From: Rhizobium rhododendri
Lineage (GTDB): Bacteria > Pseudomonadota > Alphaproteobacteria > Rhizobiales > Rhizobiaceae
Reading direction: 5' to 3'
DNA: 64,000 nucleotides
NCBI RefSeq assembly: GCF_007000325.2
Contig: NZ_CP117267.1
Coordinates: 2,733,501-2,797,500 of the forward strand
In this document: positions 1 to 9,351 of the stretch, piece by piece
How positions within the stretch are numbered: position 1 is the stretch's first letter
How the letters are laid out: each line of letters opens with the position of its first letter
Program-made: the position numbers and the translations under genes
The notes under the pieces: generated by a model
The model's database searches: none
Seen by the model: only the letters and a program-made list of their open reading frames with translations
What the model was told of the DNA's origin: nothing

Positions 1-2
1 TC

Positions 3-1082
3 GTCGTTGCCACGCTCGGCACCGGTGAAGACGAGCAGTATGTCGATAGTCTGACCGGCATGTACAAGGAACGCTTCCTTCTGCATTACAACTTCCCTCC
101 CTACTCGGTTGGCGAAACCGGCCGCATGGGCTCCCCGGGCCGCCGCGAAATCGGCCATGGCAAGCTCGCATGGCGCGCCATTCGTCCGATGCTGCCAACA
201 CCTGAGCAGTTCCCCTACACGCTGCGCGTAGTCTCCGAGATCACCGAGTCCAACGGCTCGTCCTCGATGGCTACCGTCTGCGGCACCTCGCTCGCGCTGA
301 TGGATGCCGGCGTTCCGCTCGGCCGCCCGGTTGCCGGTATCGCCATGGGCCTGATCAAGGAAGAGGACCGCTTTGCAGTTCTCTCCGACATCCTCGGCGA
401 CGAAGATCATCTCGGCGACATGGACTTCAAGGTTGCCGGCACGGAAGGCGGCATCACCGCCCTTCAGATGGACATCAAGATCGAAGGCATCACTGAAGAG
501 ATCATGAACGTCGCGCTGAACCAGGCGAAGGACGGTCGTCTTCACATCCTCAACGAGATGTCCAACGCCATTTCCGAAGGCCGTGGCCAGCTGGGCGAAT
601 TCGCTCCGCGCATCGAGATCATGAACATCCCGGTCGACAAGATCCGTGAAGTCATCGGCTCCGGCGGCAAGGTCATCCGCGAAATCGTTGAAAAGACAGG
701 CGCCAAGATCAACATCGAAGACGATGGCACGATCAAGATCGCATCCTCGTCCGGCAAGGAAATCGAAGCAGCCCGCAAGTGGATCCACTCGATCGTTGCC
801 GAGCCTGAGATCAACCAGATCTACGAAGGCACGGTCGTCAAGACAGCCGACTTCGGCGCTTTCGTCAACTTCTTCGGCGCACGCGACGGCCTGGTGCACA
901 TCTCCCAGCTCGCAGGCGACCGCGTTGCCAAGACGACTGACGTCGTCAAGGAAGGCCAGAAGGTCTGGGTCAAGCTGCTCGGCTTCGACGAACGCGGCAA
1001 GGTTCGCCTTTCCATGAAGGTCGTCGACCAGGCCACCGGCCAGGAAATCGTCGGCGAAAAGAAGGATGCCGCAGCCGAATAA
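3..1082 (+). CDS. pnp: Polyribonucleotide nucleotidyltransferase, C-terminal part (5' end outside window)
   Basis: 3'-5' phosphorolytic exoribonuclease of the RNA degradosome. The open frame runs in from the window edge, so only about the last 360 residues are present. Visible parts in order are the second RNase PH core domain ([17 protein letters not shown] and the [12 protein letters not shown] segment), a KH domain with the [10 protein letters not shown] loop at about 657-685, and an S1 domain ([17 protein letters not shown]) at about 822-1010. The C-terminus is short after S1, as in other alphaproteobacterial Pnp. A hairpin terminator follows directly. The family is certain; only the start is unknown. 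Confidence 0.97.
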   Translation, partial: VVATLGTGEDEQYVDSLTGMYKERFLLHYNFPPYSVGETGRMGSPGRREIGHGKLAWRAIRPMLPTPEQFPYTLRVVSEITESNGSSSMATVCGTSLALMDAGVPLGRPVAGIAMGLIKEEDRFAVLSDILGDEDHLGDMDFKVAGTEGGITALQMDIKIEGITEEIMNVALNQAKDGRLHILNEMSNAISEGRGQLGEFAPRIEIMNIPVDKIREVIGSGGKVIREIVEKTGAKINIEDDGTIKIASSSGKEIEAARKWIHSIVAEPEINQIYEGTVVKTADFGAFVNFFGARDGLVHISQLAGDRVAKTTDVVKEGQKVWVKLLGFDERGKVRLSMKVVDQATGQEIVGEKKDAAAE

Positions 1083-1105
1083 GCTGCGCCTTCGCTTGCA
1101 TCTCC

Positions 1106-1136
1106 GGGGCGCGGGACAAGTTCCGCGCCCCTTTTC
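1106..1136 (+). terminator. Rho-independent terminator of pnp
   Basis: A perfect 9-bp stem, GGGGCGCGG with CCGCGCCCC, has an 8-nt loop and is followed by TTTT. It begins 24 nt after the pnp stop codon. Confidence 0.85.
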
Positions 1137-1162
1137 TATCCGCCTTTGACACGAGATAAGCC

Positions 1163-2179
1163 ATGAGCCGCGACGCCCTGAAGACCCTGTTCCATCCCTT
1201 TGCTTCCGCCACCGTGGCTGCACCCAGTGAAGGTGAACGCATCCTGTTTCTCGGCGCCGAGGCCGGCTTCGCGCTGCCGCCCGAGTTCAAGGCGAGCCTG
1301 ACCGCGGTGCAGGGTTTTCGCCCTCTCTATCGCCAGCTGCAGGCAAGCCGCATAGAGGCGACGCCTGAGATCGAGGGAACGGACTATGACGGCGCGCTGG
1401 TTCTCTGCACCAAGCACAAGGGCGAGAACGAGGCCAACATCGCCGAGGCGCTCGCACGGGTGAAACTCGGCGGCCTGATCGTCGTCGCCGGCGGCAAGGA
1501 AGACGGCATCGCCTCGTTGCGCAAGCGCGTCGAAGGCCTTGGTCTTACCATCGACCATATGCCGAAATATCACGGCGTGGCCTTCTGGTTCGGACGCCCC
1601 GAAGACACGGCGCCGATGCTGGCCAAGCTTCAGAAGCCGGCAATCCGCGTTGACGGCCGTTTCACGACGGCACCGGGCATGTTCTCCCACGAGCGCATCG
1701 ACGCCGGCTCCGAACTGCTCGCCTCACGCCTGCCGGCCGACTTTACCGGCGACGTCGCCGACTTCGGTGCCGGATGGGGTTACCTCGCCGTCGAGATGGG
1801 TACGCGCTCGCCTAAACTGGGGCGCATCGACCTCTACGAGGCAGATCACGCCGCACTGGAAGCCGCCAAGCACAATCTCGCTTCCAACATCCCGAACATC
1901 GCAGCGCGCTTCTTCTGGCACGACCTGGCTGGCGAATCCGTGCGCGACAAATACGATCTCGTCATCATGAACCCGCCTTTTCACGAAGGGCATGCCGCCG
2001 ATCCGTTGCTGGGCCAGGCACTCATCAAGACGGCAGCCGGAGCGATCCGCAGTGGTGGCAGGCTGTTGCTCGTGGCAAACCGTGGCCTGCCCTATGAGCC
2101 GGTGCTGGCGGGCCTGTTCAAGAATAGCGGTGAAACTTGCCGCAATGCTCGGTTTAAAGTTTTGTGGGCAAGTAAATAG
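1163..2179 (+). CDS. Class I SAM-dependent methyltransferase, RsmC-like
   Basis: 338 residues. Residues 1-160 form a degenerate N-terminal domain and residues 165-338 the catalytic Rossmann domain, the two-domain plan of RsmC (16S rRNA m2G1207 methyltransferase). The SAM-binding motif is DFGAGWGYL at 200-208 and the base-methylating motif NPPF is at 270-273. The final segment (RLLLVANRGLPYEP) is typical of RsmC/RlmG proteins. It stands alone between pnp and a regulator. The target base is inferred from the family; RlmG-like activity is the main alternative. Confidence 0.85.
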   Translation: MSRDALKTLFHPFASATVAAPSEGERILFLGAEAGFALPPEFKASLTAVQGFRPLYRQLQASRIEATPEIEGTDYDGALVLCTKHKGENEANIAEALARVKLGGLIVVAGGKEDGIASLRKRVEGLGLTIDHMPKYHGVAFWFGRPEDTAPMLAKLQKPAIRVDGRFTTAPGMFSHERIDAGSELLASRLPADFTGDVADFGAGWGYLAVEMGTRSPKLGRIDLYEADHAALEAAKHNLASNIPNIAARFFWHDLAGESVRDKYDLVIMNPPFHEGHAADPLLGQALIKTAAGAIRSGGRLLLVANRGLPYEPVLAGLFKNSGETCRNARFKVLWASK

Positions 2180-2260
2180 GTTTGTCCACTACCGGACAAT
2201 CCGGCATTCATAATAAACTAATTAAGAATAAGCTCGACAGGGCGACGTGGAAGGGCTTAT

Positions 2261-2297
2261 CTTCTGGCGACTGATATTTAACATTCAACGCCAGAAG
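2261..2297 (+). promoter_or_regulatory. 9-bp inverted repeat overlapping the ribosome-binding region of the AraC gene
   Basis: CTTCTGGCG at 2261-2269 is the exact reverse complement of CGCCAGAAG at 2289-2297. The right arm ends 4 nt before the ATG at 2302 and contains the only purine-rich stretch available as a Shine-Dalgarno sequence. It could be an autoregulatory operator or an mRNA hairpin that hides the ribosome-binding site. Confidence 0.45.
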
Positions 2298-2301
2298 CTC
2301 A

Positions 2302-3396
2302 ATGTCTAAGCAAACGGTCAACGATGAACTGACCACTGTCGCCGGTGTGGGCTCTGCAATAGCTCTTCACGCGCAGAGCTATGGCTTCGACATTGTACCG
2401 ATTTGCCATGCCCTCGATATTGATCCGGACGACCTGCAAAGCCTGACAGCGCGGATCAGCCTCGACCGCATGTGCCGTTTGTTGGAAGCCTGCGCATTGA
2501 TGGCTGACGACGAAGCCTTCGGACTGAAATGTGCCGCCGGTTTTACGCTCGGCTCGAGCGGTCCGTTCGGCTACGGCATGATGACCGCGCCCACCGTTCG
2601 CGATTTCCTGGATTTTCTCGTCGATCATCTGGCATTTGCGTCGCAGGTTAGAGACTGCAGTCTCCAGAAGTCAGACAACGGCTCGGTCCTTTCCTGGAAT
2701 TTCTCCCCATTGGTTTCGAAACGGGATCAGTATGTCGATCTGATCGTCGGCCTGCATCTACGCCATCTGGGCTGTCTGGTCGGTAAGGATATCGACCGCG
2801 TTGGCGTTGGGCTGCAACGGCAGAGACCGCGTCATCCGGCCTTCTTTCGACAGTACATGACCCGCCATCTGTCGTTTGGCATGCCCGTCAACAGCTTGCA
2901 CGTGCCGGCCAGCCTTCTCGACCGTCGCAACCCCCGTGGCGACCCTACCCTCTTCAAGCTGATGAATATCCAGATCCGGACCCTGCAGGCGGATGAGGTG
3001 ACCGAGGAGGAGTTTGTCGAGCAGGTACGCCGCTACATCCGGCGACGGATCGCCGAGGCGACGCTCTCGCTTGATCTGATCGCAGCCTACTTCGGCTTGT
3101 CGGAGCGCACGTTCCAGCGGAGACTGGCAGAGTTCGGAACGACGCTCAACGATCTCCGCGATGACGAGCGGCGGCGGCTGTGCCTCGCCTTGCTGCGCGA
3201 CGGCAACCTTTCCATTACCACCATTTCCTATCGACTGGGATATTCGGCGCCCAGCGCTTTCACGCGGTCGGTCTATCGCTGGTTCGGCGCTTCGCCCAAG
3301 ACTTTGCGCAACGTCAATGCCGAAGAAAGCAGCAGACTGCAGGAATCGCGGGGAGATGACCTTGACGCGCCTACACAAATCAGGAAGATTTCATGA
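2302..3396 (+). CDS. AraC-family transcriptional regulator (OruR/ArgR-like, arabinose_bd domain)
   Basis: 364 residues. The N-terminal 200 residues resemble the AraC-type arabinose-binding domain found in long AraC regulators such as OruR, with the GPFGYGMMTAPTVRDFLDF core. The C-terminal part, about 245-345, is a double helix-turn-helix AraC DNA-binding domain (LIAAYFGLSERTFQRRL, then ISYRLGYSAPSAFTRS and FGASPKTLR). The ligand is unknown. No target operon is adjacent except the small HTH gene 185 bp downstream. A 9-bp inverted repeat sits just before the start codon, suggesting autoregulation. The family assignment is firm; the function is open. Confidence 0.88.
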   Translation: MSKQTVNDELTTVAGVGSAIALHAQSYGFDIVPICHALDIDPDDLQSLTARISLDRMCRLLEACALMADDEAFGLKCAAGFTLGSSGPFGYGMMTAPTVRDFLDFLVDHLAFASQVRDCSLQKSDNGSVLSWNFSPLVSKRDQYVDLIVGLHLRHLGCLVGKDIDRVGVGLQRQRPRHPAFFRQYMTRHLSFGMPVNSLHVPASLLDRRNPRGDPTLFKLMNIQIRTLQADEVTEEEFVEQVRRYIRRRIAEATLSLDLIAAYFGLSERTFQRRLAEFGTTLNDLRDDERRRLCLALLRDGNLSITTISYRLGYSAPSAFTRSVYRWFGASPKTLRNVNAEESSRLQESRGDDLDAPTQIRKIS

Positions 3397-3581
3397 CGTC
3401 GTCTTGATAGGCGACTACAGCCATGAACTGTTGCGCAGAAAGATAAATTTCTGGCGCCCGTCGTTAACGACAGATGAGCCTCTCCATAGTATTCAGCGCT
3501 TTCAGCCAGTCATTATCGCGTCGGTCGCCTTGGGCGTAGCGCCGGTAAAAGATCTTGCGCCCCCTCATTTAGCGGACCGCC

Positions 3582-3839
3582 ATGCCTAGAATCTTTCCGT
3601 CGACGGAATCTACGCCTCCGTCGCCCAAACTCACATCTCGTGAAAAAGATATCTTGCAACTGATAGCCGACGGCCATCGGCTGGAGGAGATCGGCCGTAC
3701 GCTGGAGCTGCCCGAACCAGAAATCGAGCAGCTGATGAAGACGGTTGAGGAGAAACTGGGAGCAAGCAACCGGCTGCACGCAGTGACCATCGCCGTGCTG
3801 CATGGCCATATAGCCATAGGTCCGGAACAGCCAAGATAG
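3582..3839 (+). CDS. Small LuxR-type helix-turn-helix protein
   Basis: 85 residues consisting almost only of a LuxR/GerE DNA-binding domain: LTSREKDILQLIADGHRLEEI, then LELPEPEIEQLMKTVEEKLGASNRLHAV. There is no receiver or ligand-binding domain. The Shine-Dalgarno sequence (GCGGA) is weak. Such stand-alone HTH proteins occur in rhizobia as small regulators. It could be a remnant of a larger regulator, but no upstream receiver-like frame is visible. Confidence 0.7.
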   Translation: MPRIFPSTESTPPSPKLTSREKDILQLIADGHRLEEIGRTLELPEPEIEQLMKTVEEKLGASNRLHAVTIAVLHGHIAIGPEQPR

Positions 3840-3851
3840 GCCCCGCCGTAT

Positions 3852-3877
3852 AGACCGACGCAGTACTGCGCCGGTCT
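3852..3877. terminator. Hairpin between the convergent LuxR-type gene and fabI
   Basis: AGACCG-A-CGCAG / CTGCG-C-CGGTCT forms an 11-bp stem with one mismatch and a 2-nt loop, placed exactly between the stops of two convergent genes. There is no clear T tract on either side, so intrinsic termination is likely weak. Confidence 0.45.
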
Positions 3878-3888
3878 GATGTTTGGTA

Positions 3889-4695
3889 TCAGTCGATTTC
3901 AGCCCGCGTCAGCGTTTCCAGCGTCGGCATCGAGGTGATGTTGAAGCCGGAATCGACGTGATGGATTTCGCCCGTCACGCCTGCGGAAAGATCCGACAGA
4001 AGATACAGCGCCGAACTGCCGACATTATCGATCGTCACGGTCTTGCGCAGCGGCGCGTTGTGCTGGTTCCACGACAGGATGGCGCGGGCATCGGCAATAC
4101 CGGCGCCTGCAAGCGTACGGATAGGGCCGGCCGAGATGGCGTTGACGCGGATCCCGCGCGGACCGTAATCGGCCGCCAGATAGCGCACCGATGCTTCGAG
4201 CGCTGCCTTTGCAACACCCATGACATTGTAGTTCGGGATCACGCGCGACGAGCCGTTATAGGTCAGCGTCAGCATGCTGCCGCCTTCGGTCATCAGCGTG
4301 GCAACCCGCTTGGCGATTTCGGTGAAGGAAAAACAGGAGATTACCATGGTCCGCGAAAAGTTATCGCGCGTGGTATTGGCATAGAGACCCTTGAGTTCGT
4401 TCTTGTCGGAAAAGCCAATGGCATGGACGACGAAATCGACGCTGCCCCAGCGGCTCTTCAGGGCATCGATAACGCTATCGACCGAGGCAATATCCTCTAC
4501 ATCGCAGGGCAGGATGAAGTCCGAACCGAGTTCGGCGGCGAGCGGCTTTACCCGCTTGCCCAGCGCATCACCCTGGAAGGTGAAGGCCAATTCCGCCCCC
4601 TGGGCAGCCAGCGCCTTCGCGATGCCCCAGGCGATGGAATGATTGTTCGCGACACCCATGATGAGTCCGCGCTTACCCTGCATTATTCCGGTCAT
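3889..4695 (-). CDS. fabI: Enoyl-[acyl-carrier-protein] reductase (NADH)
   Basis: 268 residues. Catalyses the last reduction of each fatty-acid elongation cycle. It is an SDR enzyme with the FabI-type nucleotide site (GVANNHSIAWGIA) and the catalytic set Y146, Y156 and K163, the same numbering as E. coli FabI. The chosen ATG lies 4 nt after the fabB stop; a longer frame would run into fabB and is not needed. It is the last gene of fabA-fabB-fabI. Rhizobial genomes usually carry more than one FabI; this is the copy linked to unsaturated fatty-acid synthesis. Confidence 0.95.
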   Translation of the reverse strand: MTGIMQGKRGLIMGVANNHSIAWGIAKALAAQGAELAFTFQGDALGKRVKPLAAELGSDFILPCDVEDIASVDSVIDALKSRWGSVDFVVHAIGFSDKNELKGLYANTTRDNFSRTMVISCFSFTEIAKRVATLMTEGGSMLTLTYNGSSRVIPNYNVMGVAKAALEASVRYLAADYGPRGIRVNAISAGPIRTLAGAGIADARAILSWNQHNAPLRKTVTIDNVGSSALYLLSDLSAGVTGEIHHVDSGFNITSMPTLETLTRAEID

Positions 4696-4699
4696 TGAT

Positions 4700-5923
4700 T
4701 TATCCGTTGTGGCGCTGGAACACGAGCGTAGCGTTGGTCCCGCCGAAGCCGAAGGAGTTGGAAAGCACGGTATCCATCCGGGCGTTGTCGATGCGCTTAC
4801 GCACGATCGGAACGCCGTCAAATTCCGGGTCGAGTTCTGTGATGTGGGCGCTCTCGCCGATGAAGCGCTCCTGCATCATCAGGATCGAGTAGATCGACTC
4901 CTGGACGCCGGCTGCACCGAGCGAATGGCCGGTCTGCGACTTCGTGGATTGGATCGGCGGAATTTTGTCGCCGAACACTTCGCGGATCGCGCCGATTTCC
5001 TTGCTGTCGCCCACCGGCGTAGAGGTCCCGTGAGTGTTGATGTAGTCGACCTCGCCGTCCACCGTCTTCAGCGCCTGGCGCATGCAGCGAATGGCACCCT
5101 CGCCCGACGGTGCGACCATGTCGTAGCCATCCGAGGTGGCACCATATCCGGTGATCTCGCAGTAGATCTTGGCGCCGCGCGCCTTGGCATGCTCGAGTTC
5201 TTCGAGCACCAGCACACCGGCACCGCCGGCAATGACGAAGCCGTCCCGGCTGACGTCATAGGCGCGTGACGCGGTCGACGGGGTGTCGTTGTACTTTGAC
5301 GACATCGCGCCCATGGCATCGAACAGGTTGGACATAGTCCAGTCGAGATCTTCGTGGCCGCCGGCAAACATCACGTCCTGCTTGCCCCACTGGATCATCT
5401 CCATCGCATTGCCGATGCAATGGGCGGAGGTCGAGCAGGCGGACGAGATCGAGTAGTTGACGCCGTGGATCTTGAACCAGGTGGCAAGGGTCGCCGACGC
5501 GGTCGATGACATCGCCTTCGGAACCGCGAACGGGCCGATGCGCTTCGGGCTGTTGTTCTTGATGGTGATGTCGGCCGCTTCGATCAGCGTGCGCGTCGAA
5601 GGCCCGCCGGAGCCCATGATGATGCCGGTGCGCTCGTTGCCACCGATGTCCGAATCCTCGAGGCCTGAATCAGCGATTGCCTGCTTCATGGCCACGTGGT
5701 TCCACGCACCGCCCTGCGACAGGAAGCGCATGGCGCGACGGTCGACCAGATCGGTCGGATCTAGCGACGGCTTGCCCCAGACGTGGCATCTGAAACCGTG
5801 CTCGGCAAAATCGGGCGAGAACGAGATGCCGGACTTGGTCTCGCGCAGCGCAGCAGTGACTTCGGCGGCATCGTTTCCGATGGAAGAGACAATACCAAGA
5901 CCTGTGACAACAACCCGTCTCAT
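4700..5923 (-). CDS. fabB: 3-oxoacyl-[acyl-carrier-protein] synthase I
   Basis: 407 residues. Condensing enzyme that extends cis-unsaturated acyl-ACP made by FabA. The ketosynthase catalytic cysteine C163 lies in [10 protein letters not shown], with the two histidines in [11 protein letters not shown] and GHSLGAAG. The start [10 protein letters not shown] matches the family; upstream extension would overlap the fabA-fabB spacer. It lies 67 bp downstream of fabA and 4 nt upstream of fabI in one operon. Confidence 0.96.
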   Translation of the reverse strand: MRRVVVTGLGIVSSIGNDAAEVTAALRETKSGISFSPDFAEHGFRCHVWGKPSLDPTDLVDRRAMRFLSQGGAWNHVAMKQAIADSGLEDSDIGGNERTGIIMGSGGPSTRTLIEAADITIKNNSPKRIGPFAVPKAMSSTASATLATWFKIHGVNYSISSACSTSAHCIGNAMEMIQWGKQDVMFAGGHEDLDWTMSNLFDAMGAMSSKYNDTPSTASRAYDVSRDGFVIAGGAGVLVLEELEHAKARGAKIYCEITGYGATSDGYDMVAPSGEGAIRCMRQALKTVDGEVDYINTHGTSTPVGDSKEIGAIREVFGDKIPPIQSTKSQTGHSLGAAGVQESIYSILMMQERFIGESAHITELDPEFDGVPIVRKRIDNARMDTVLSNSFGFGGTNATLVFQRHNG

Positions 5924-5990
5924 GTGTTGGACCTTTTTGTTAGTGTCGAATTGCATGCAGTGGATAGAGGATCGCGCGCGTGAACGCCAA

Positions 5991-6506
5991 TCACTCCGCC
6001 TTTTCCTTGGCCAACCCGACCCTGAGGTCGGTTGCCCGGTAGATTTCCTCGCCATCGGCCTTCATCCAGCCATCGGCGATGCCAAGCACCATGCGACCGC
6101 GCATAACGCGCTTGAAATCAATGCCGAATTGCAGAAGTTTCGTCGCCGGGCGGACCATGCCCTTGAACTTCACTTCACCGGTCGAAAGCGCCATGCCACG
6201 GCCCGGTTCTCCGAGCCAGCCGAGATAGAAGCCCGTCAACTGCCACATGCCGTCGAGACCGAGGCAGCCTGGCATGATCGGATTGCCGGCAAAATGGCAC
6301 GGGAAATACCAGTCGTCCGGACGCACGTCGTATTCCGCGCGCACGTATCCCTTGTCGAAGGCACCACCAGTTTCCGAGATATCGGTAATGCGGTGAACCA
6401 TCAGCATCGGCGGCAACGGCAATTGTGCGTTACCTGGGCCGAACAATTCGCCGCGACCGCAGCTCAGGATTTCCTCGTAGTTGAAGCTGGATGGTTTCGT
6501 CGTCAT
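5991..6506 (-). CDS. fabA: 3-hydroxydecanoyl-ACP dehydratase/isomerase
   Basis: 171 residues. Hot-dog-fold enzyme that makes cis-3-decenoyl-ACP, the branch point to unsaturated fatty acids. The catalytic pair is H71 ([13 protein letters not shown]) and D85 (LGLDGMW), one residue off the E. coli numbering. It is the first gene of fabA-fabB-fabI and is transcribed divergently from irr across a 298-bp region, an arrangement common in Rhizobiales. Confidence 0.96.
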   Translation of the reverse strand: MTTKPSSFNYEEILSCGRGELFGPGNAQLPLPPMLMVHRITDISETGGAFDKGYVRAEYDVRPDDWYFPCHFAGNPIMPGCLGLDGMWQLTGFYLGWLGEPGRGMALSTGEVKFKGMVRPATKLLQFGIDFKRVMRGRMVLGIADGWMKADGEEIYRATDLRVGLAKEKAE

Positions 6507-6804
6507 AAAAATCCGTTTCCCCCGCATGAATGCCTTTGGCGAGTGAGGTTAGTGTAAGATCGGCAGGAATTGAAGCTCTAGCATTGGCTTGTCCATTCCC
6601 GCCCACTGATCGGGCACGTTTCACCTTTATGTGGTGGTCGCATACAGGAAGCCCAAGGCTGCTGCCAGAGGCAAATGCTCTAAAAGCCGGACATTGCGGC
6701 TTTTTGCCCGTCAATGTCCCCACTCGAACTATTGAAAGCCGGGCAAGCAAAAGATATATGAAGCACTCAAGAATAGTCGACACGACGACTTTGGAGTCCG
6801 TTTG
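6507..6804. promoter_or_regulatory. Divergent promoter region fabA / irr
   Basis: 298 bp between the divergent starts of fabA and irr, less GC-rich than the genes. It must hold both promoters. I looked for an iron-control element or Fur-type palindrome near either start and found none convincing. A short open frame at 6530-6805 is not supported by composition or a ribosome-binding site. Confidence 0.6.
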
Positions 6805-7224
6805 ATGGCGTTTGCAGCCGAATTGCCGATCGAGACCAGACTGCGCATGGCGGGCCTGCGGCCGACCCGGCAGCGAGTCGCGCTGGGCGATCTGCTGTTT
6901 GCCAAGGGCGACCGTCACCTCACCGTCGAGGAACTGCACGAGGAAGCCGTCGCCGCAAAGGTGCCGGTGTCTCTGGCTACCGTTTACAATACGCTGCACC
7001 AGTTTACCGAGGCGGGCCTTATCCGCGTACTCGCCGTCGAGAGCGCCCGCACCTATTTCGACACCAACGTGTCGGACCATCACCACTTCTTCGTTGAAGG
7101 ACACAACGAAGTCCTCGACATTCCAATCAGCAATCTTGTCATCGACAATCTTCCGGAGCCACCGGAAGGCATGGAAATCGCCCATGTCGACGTGGTCATC
7201 CGCCTGCGTCCGATCCAGCGCTAG
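6805..7224 (+). CDS. irr: Iron response regulator Irr (Fur family)
   Basis: 139 residues, ATG start (an upstream in-frame TTG at 6802 is less likely). In Rhizobiales Irr represses or activates iron genes when haem is scarce. An N-terminal winged helix (GLRPTRQRVALGDLL; VSLATVYNTLHQF) is followed by the dimerisation and haem/metal region with H92-H93-H94 (SDHHHFF). The protein contains no cysteine, so it lacks the Cys-Pro haem regulatory motif of Bradyrhizobium Irr, as in other Rhizobium Irr proteins. Confidence 0.93.
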   Translation: MAFAAELPIETRLRMAGLRPTRQRVALGDLLFAKGDRHLTVEELHEEAVAAKVPVSLATVYNTLHQFTEAGLIRVLAVESARTYFDTNVSDHHHFFVEGHNEVLDIPISNLVIDNLPEPPEGMEIAHVDVVIRLRPIQR

Positions 7225-7240
7225 CTGCCAGTCAATCCTT

Positions 7241-7876
7241 CTATAAGACATCGTCCGGATGACGTCCGGGCCTTGGGCGATAGCCGCGAAAAGTCCAACC
7301 GAACCACAAAGCTCCGCCGCGAACCCCGAACGCCGCGATCACCCCGAGCGCAGAGGCGGCATACAGCGGCATTGGCGTCGAATTGGCGGCAACAAAGACG
7401 CATGCGCCGATGAGCGCAGCCGTCACATAGATCTCCGGACGCAGCAGCACTGACGGCTCGTTGCTGATCATATCGCGCAGGATGCCGCCGAAGGTGGCCG
7501 TCAATGTGCCGGTGACGATGGCAACCGTCGGCGAACCCGTGGCTGCCAGGCCCTTGGCGGCGCCCATCACGCAATAGGCCGCCAGCCCGACGGCATCGAG
7601 CCAGATCAGCAGCTTGTATCGCGACTCTAGCAGATGCGCCGTGAAGAACACGACGACGCCGATGACGCAGCAGACGAGGATATAGGTCGGATTGAGCACC
7701 CAGAAGACCGGCAGCCTGCCGAGCACGATGTCGCGCAGCGTGCCACCGCCGATCCCTGTCACCGCCGCCAGAAACAGAAATCCGATCAGGTCGAGCTGCT
7801 TGCGTGATGCAGACAGGGCGCCGGTCGCGGCGAAGACGGCAACGCCTGCATAATCGAGGAACGACAGTAGCGACAT
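7241..7876 (-). CDS. TRIC-type cation channel family protein (UPF0126, YadS-like)
   Basis: 211 residues with about seven hydrophobic segments. It contains two related halves, each with a glycine-rich kink: GIGGGTLRDIVLGRLPVFW and FGGILRDMISNEPSVLL. This is the hallmark of the bacterial TRIC/UPF0126 family, trimeric inner-membrane cation channels. I prefer the ATG at 7876 to a GTG four codons upstream. It is convergent with irr, with 16 bp between stops. Physiological role unknown. Confidence 0.9.
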   Translation of the reverse strand: MSLLSFLDYAGVAVFAATGALSASRKQLDLIGFLFLAAVTGIGGGTLRDIVLGRLPVFWVLNPTYILVCCVIGVVVFFTAHLLESRYKLLIWLDAVGLAAYCVMGAAKGLAATGSPTVAIVTGTLTATFGGILRDMISNEPSVLLRPEIYVTAALIGACVFVAANSTPMPLYAASALGVIAAFGVRGGALWFGWTFRGYRPRPGRHPDDVL

Positions 7877-8012
7877 GAATGGCCCCACGAACAGGTCTGC
7901 TGCAAATGCCGCAGTGGATCACGGCAGTCAGGGCCGCGCAAGGAGGAAGGACTAACTTGCAGCCCGGACTGCCACGCGCCTGTGTCGGAGCCCGTTATTG
8001 CGAGGTGATTTT

Positions 8013-8489
8013 GTGAGATTTTTGTTTCTGGCATTTTTGAATGTCATGGCGTTCGTGGTCATGCCCGCAGTCGCCAGCGCCCAGCAGGCGCTCCTGACCG
8101 ATCCCGTCGCTTTCGAAAAGGAGCATTTCACCAAGCGTTGCGGCGCCGGCGTCACCTTTGGCGATGGATTTGCGACAGAGCAGGACATCAACAACGACAA
8201 GCGCGGCGATATCGTCATCAACGAAGGTGAAATCACCTGCAAGGGCGAAAAAGGCCCCGACTGCACCGATGAAGGTTGCCCGCACAACTTCTACATCCAG
8301 GTCGACACCGGCGGCTACCTGATGATCGCCACCGCGCAGATCTACAGCTACGACTTCATCATGCGGTTCGGCAACATGGTGCTTGTGATGAAGATGCATC
8401 CGCGTTTCTGCGACCGCACGGACACCGAACCATGCCAGATCACGGTGCGCGTGCGCGGTACCAAGTTCACGACGATCTTCAAGAAGTAG
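8013..8489 (+). CDS. Secreted hypothetical protein
   Basis: 158 residues from a GTG start with AGGTGA 4-5 nt upstream; an upstream TTG (7998) has no ribosome-binding site. An N-terminal signal peptide (hydrophobic stretch ending PAVASAQQ) is followed by a soluble domain with six cysteines (KRCGAG, ITCKGEKGPDC, GCPHNF, FCDRTDTEPC) likely paired in the periplasm. I do not recognise the family. The size and disulfide-rich layout suggest a small periplasmic protein. Confidence 0.75.
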   Translation: MRFLFLAFLNVMAFVVMPAVASAQQALLTDPVAFEKEHFTKRCGAGVTFGDGFATEQDINNDKRGDIVINEGEITCKGEKGPDCTDEGCPHNFYIQVDTGGYLMIATAQIYSYDFIMRFGNMVLVMKMHPRFCDRTDTEPCQITVRVRGTKFTTIFKK

Positions 8490-8518
8490 GCGCAGGCGCC
8501 ATTGGCGTCTTCGAGGTC

Positions 8519-9289
8519 TCAGTCCGCGTGGCAGGGCCAGCCGGCCGGCTTTTTCAGGGCGGGCGGCAGCTTAGTCTTGTCGTCGCCGCAGGACAGATCG
8601 ATCTGCGGCTGCAGCAGACCGCGCGCATTTGAGAGATCCAGACCTTCGATATCGGTCAGGAACATGAATGCCCTGTCGAAGTTTATCGGCCCCTCGACGC
8701 TGGCAGCATCGAAATGGGCACGCGATAGGTTGGCGAGGGTAAAATTCGTATCGCCCAGCACCACCTTGTCGAAGTTCGCCCGTCCGAGTTCCGCCTTCTG
8801 GAAGTCGGCCCCGGTCAGTTTCGCTCCGGAAAAATTGGCTCTCTGCAGTTCGGCACTGGCAAAAGACGCACCATCGGCCGACACCTTGGAAAAACCGCTG
8901 CGGTAGGCCTGGACCCGCGCAAAGTCCGCCTTCTTCATCGTCGAGCCGGTAAACCAGGCGCGCATAAGGTTGGCTTTTTCGAGCTGCGCCCCGTCCAGGT
9001 TCGAGTTCGGAAGCCCGGTGACAGACAGATCGGCGCCGGAAAGGTTGGCATCCTTGAGGTTGCTGCCGTCAAGCATGATATTCTTCTTGCTGCATTCGCT
9101 CCAATCGAGACCTGGCTCCGGCATGCTGTCGCAATCGGCAGCCCGGGCGCCCGGCGCGCAAGAAAACGCCAGCGAGGCAGCAAGTGCGAACATGGCAAGC
9201 GGCACGGGGTGGCGACGGCCTTTGCCGCCGATGGCTTGAGCCAAAGGCATCCCCTGTCTCAATGAAACTACCGGCGTATCAACAACCAT
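8519..9289 (-). CDS. Secreted pentapeptide-repeat protein
   Basis: 256 residues. After a signal-like segment (LAMFALAASLAFSCAPGARA) comes a run of A(D/N)LXX pentapeptides from about residue 70 to 215: SNLKDANLSGADLS, ANFSGAKLTGADFQ, AELGRANFD. These form a right-handed quadrilateral beta-helix. Cysteines occur at both ends of the mature protein. Start choice is uncertain: the ATG at 9250 would also keep the signal peptide. Function is not predictable from the repeat alone. Confidence 0.85.
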   Translation of the reverse strand: MVVDTPVVSLRQGMPLAQAIGGKGRRHPVPLAMFALAASLAFSCAPGARAADCDSMPEPGLDWSECSKKNIMLDGSNLKDANLSGADLSVTGLPNSNLDGAQLEKANLMRAWFTGSTMKKADFARVQAYRSGFSKVSADGASFASAELQRANFSGAKLTGADFQKAELGRANFDKVVLGDTNFTLANLSRAHFDAASVEGPINFDRAFMFLTDIEGLDLSNARGLLQPQIDLSCGDDKTKLPPALKKPAGWPCHAD

Positions 9290-9351
9290 GCCACACCCAT
9301 GTCACCTGATTTCCAACGCTCCAGCCTCCGGCTTTTGCGCCTGTCTGTCGA

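Noticed and set aside
5457..6557. 366-codon plus-strand frame across fabB and fabA
   Set aside because: Runs antisense through two well-defined genes.
6530..6805. 91-codon frame between fabA and irr
   Set aside because: No ribosome-binding site, low-quality composition, and it occupies the divergent promoter region.
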